55,408 nucleotides of DNA from Pyxidicoccus fallax (GTDB lineage Bacteria > Myxococcota > Myxococcia > Myxococcales > Myxococcaceae): assembly GCF_012933655.1 (NCBI RefSeq), contig NZ_JABBJJ010000039.1, forward strand, positions 1-55,408, in the 5' to 3' direction. Positions 54,589 through 55,408 of the stretch are shown in pieces. Every line of letters starts with the position of its first letter. Within the stretch, counting starts at the first letter, position 1. The translations under genes were made by a program, and so were the position numbers. The notes under the pieces are model-generated. The model ran no database searches and had not been told where the DNA came from. It saw only the letters and a list, made by a program, of their open reading frames with translations.

Positions 54589-55408
54589 ATGGCCCGTTAC
54601 GACTTCGACCTGTTCACGATTGGCGGTGGCTCCGGGGGCGTGGCGGCGAGCCGCCGGGCGGGCTCCTACGGGGCGCGGGTGGGGCTGTGCGAGGACCGCG
54701 ATTTGGGCGGCACCTGCGTGCACCGGGGCTGCGTGCCCAAGAAGCTGCTGGTGTACGGCTCGCACTTCCACGAGGAGTTCCAGGACGCGGCCGGCTACGG
54801 GTGGACGGTGCAGGAGCCCACCTTCGACTGGGCGCGGCTGCGCGAGGCGAAGGACCAGGAGCTGGACCGGCTGCGCGGCGTGTACGCGCGCCTCTTGCGC
54901 GACTCGGGGGTGACGGCGGTGGAGGGGCGCGGGCGGCTGGTGGACGCGCACACGGTGGAGGTGAACGGCAAGCACTACACGGCGGAGCGCATCCTGGTGG
55001 CCACCGGCTCGCGGCCGTACCTGCCCGCGGACGTGGCGGGCATCGAGCACGCCCTCACCTCGGATGACGCGCTGGCCTTTCCCCAGGTGCCCAAGCGGCT
55101 GGCGATTGTCGGCGGCGGGTACATCGGCGTGGAGCTGGCGTGCATCTTCCACGGGTTCGGCTCCAAGGTGACGGTCATCATCCGCGGCCCCACGGTGCTG
55201 GGCGGCTTCGACGATGACGTGCGCGCCTTCCTCACGGGGGAGATGCGCAAGAAGGGCATCGAGCTGCAGACGGACACCTTCATCCGCGACATCGAGAAGC
55301 GCGGGGACGGGGTGAGCCTGCTGACGCGCGGGGGCGACACGATTGAGGCGGACGCGGTGCTGTACGCCACGGGCCGGGTGCCGAACTCGGGCGGGCTGGG
55401 GCTGGAGG
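54589..55408 (+). CDS. gor: Glutathione-disulfide reductase (3' end beyond window)
   Basis: First 273 residues from ATG 54589, preceded by GGAGGAGAGAGG. FAD site GGGSGGVAASRRAGSYGARV, redox-active disulfide GGTCVHRGCVPKKL, NAD(P) site AIVGGGYIGVELACIFHGFG followed by VTVIIRGPTVL, and TRGGDTIEADAVLYATGRVP. The Cys-motif context (CVHRGCVPKK) and the Arg after the second glycine motif fit glutathione reductase rather than dihydrolipoamide dehydrogenase. It regenerates GSH with NADPH in the cytosol. The dimerisation domain is outside the window. Confidence 0.9.
   Translation, partial: MARYDFDLFTIGGGSGGVAASRRAGSYGARVGLCEDRDLGGTCVHRGCVPKKLLVYGSHFHEEFQDAAGYGWTVQEPTFDWARLREAKDQELDRLRGVYARLLRDSGVTAVEGRGRLVDAHTVEVNGKHYTAERILVATGSRPYLPADVAGIEHALTSDDALAFPQVPKRLAIVGGGYIGVELACIFHGFGSKVTVIIRGPTVLGGFDDDVRAFLTGEMRKKGIELQTDTFIRDIEKRGDGVSLLTRGGDTIEADAVLYATGRVPNSGGLGLE

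Overview
The window is about 55 kb of very GC-rich DNA (third codon positions almost all G or C), densely coding and almost certainly chromosomal. The gene mix points to a myxobacterium of the Myxococcaceae/Archangiaceae type: ECF sigma/anti-sigma/caspase operon, large carboxypeptidase-regulatory-like repeat proteins, TonB-dependent receptor with an extra TonB domain, many A/P-rich lipoproteins, hybrid histidine kinase with PAS-HisKA-HATPase-REC-REC-Hpt order, RIO kinase with a long disordered tail. This is inference from gene content; there is no rRNA or taxonomic marker. No tRNA, rRNA, insertion sequence, integrase or CRISPR array was seen.

Region 1 (1-16.6 kb, +): the 3' part of a contractile injection system (phage-tail-like) operon. 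In order: tube/LysM-linked protein (5' end cut off), LysM baseplate protein, gpD/gp27-like hub, gpV/gp5-like spike, an unknown small protein, gp25-like wedge protein, two successive baseplate J-like proteins, a gpI-like tail protein fused to a large beta-rich region, a DUF6519-type 1002-residue protein, a glycosyltransferase-like protein with a DxD motif, and a coiled-coil protein. Most junctions are ATGA/GTGA overlaps, so it is one translationally coupled unit. Sheath, tube and ATPase genes would lie upstream of the window.

Region 2 (16.7-25 kb): TonB-dependent receptor plus lipoprotein; an AbiGi-like gene; an ArsR regulator and Old Yellow Enzyme reductase separated by a palindromic operator; and, on the minus strand, an ArsR-SRPBCC-DoxX-DUF1801 operon whose promoter carries an inverted repeat between -35 and -10.

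Region 3 (25-37.5 kb): a ten-repeat surface protein, cytochrome P450, a TonB-C secreted protein probably starting at CTG, DeoD, a MepA-like/LysM lipoprotein, the ECF sigma - anti-sigma - periplasmic caspase operon, an AlkB-like dioxygenase and a small lipoprotein.

Region 4 (37.5-46.3 kb): DEAD-box helicase, then a striking block: VWA protein, divergent adenylosuccinate-synthetase-like protein with an internal 19-residue tandem repeat, zinc-ribbon/TPR protein, second VWA paralogue and a zinc-ribbon pseudokinase. This resembles in spirit the VWA/kinase modules of Ter-type stress systems and is the best candidate here for an undescribed system. A PIN-domain protein and an MDR reductase follow.

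Region 5 (46.3-55.4 kb): RIO kinase with G/R/P-rich tail, a DUF4833-like secreted protein, a histone-H1-like/EF-hand fusion preceded by a strong hairpin, a proline-rich repeat membrane protein, a hybrid histidine kinase and the start of glutathione reductase.
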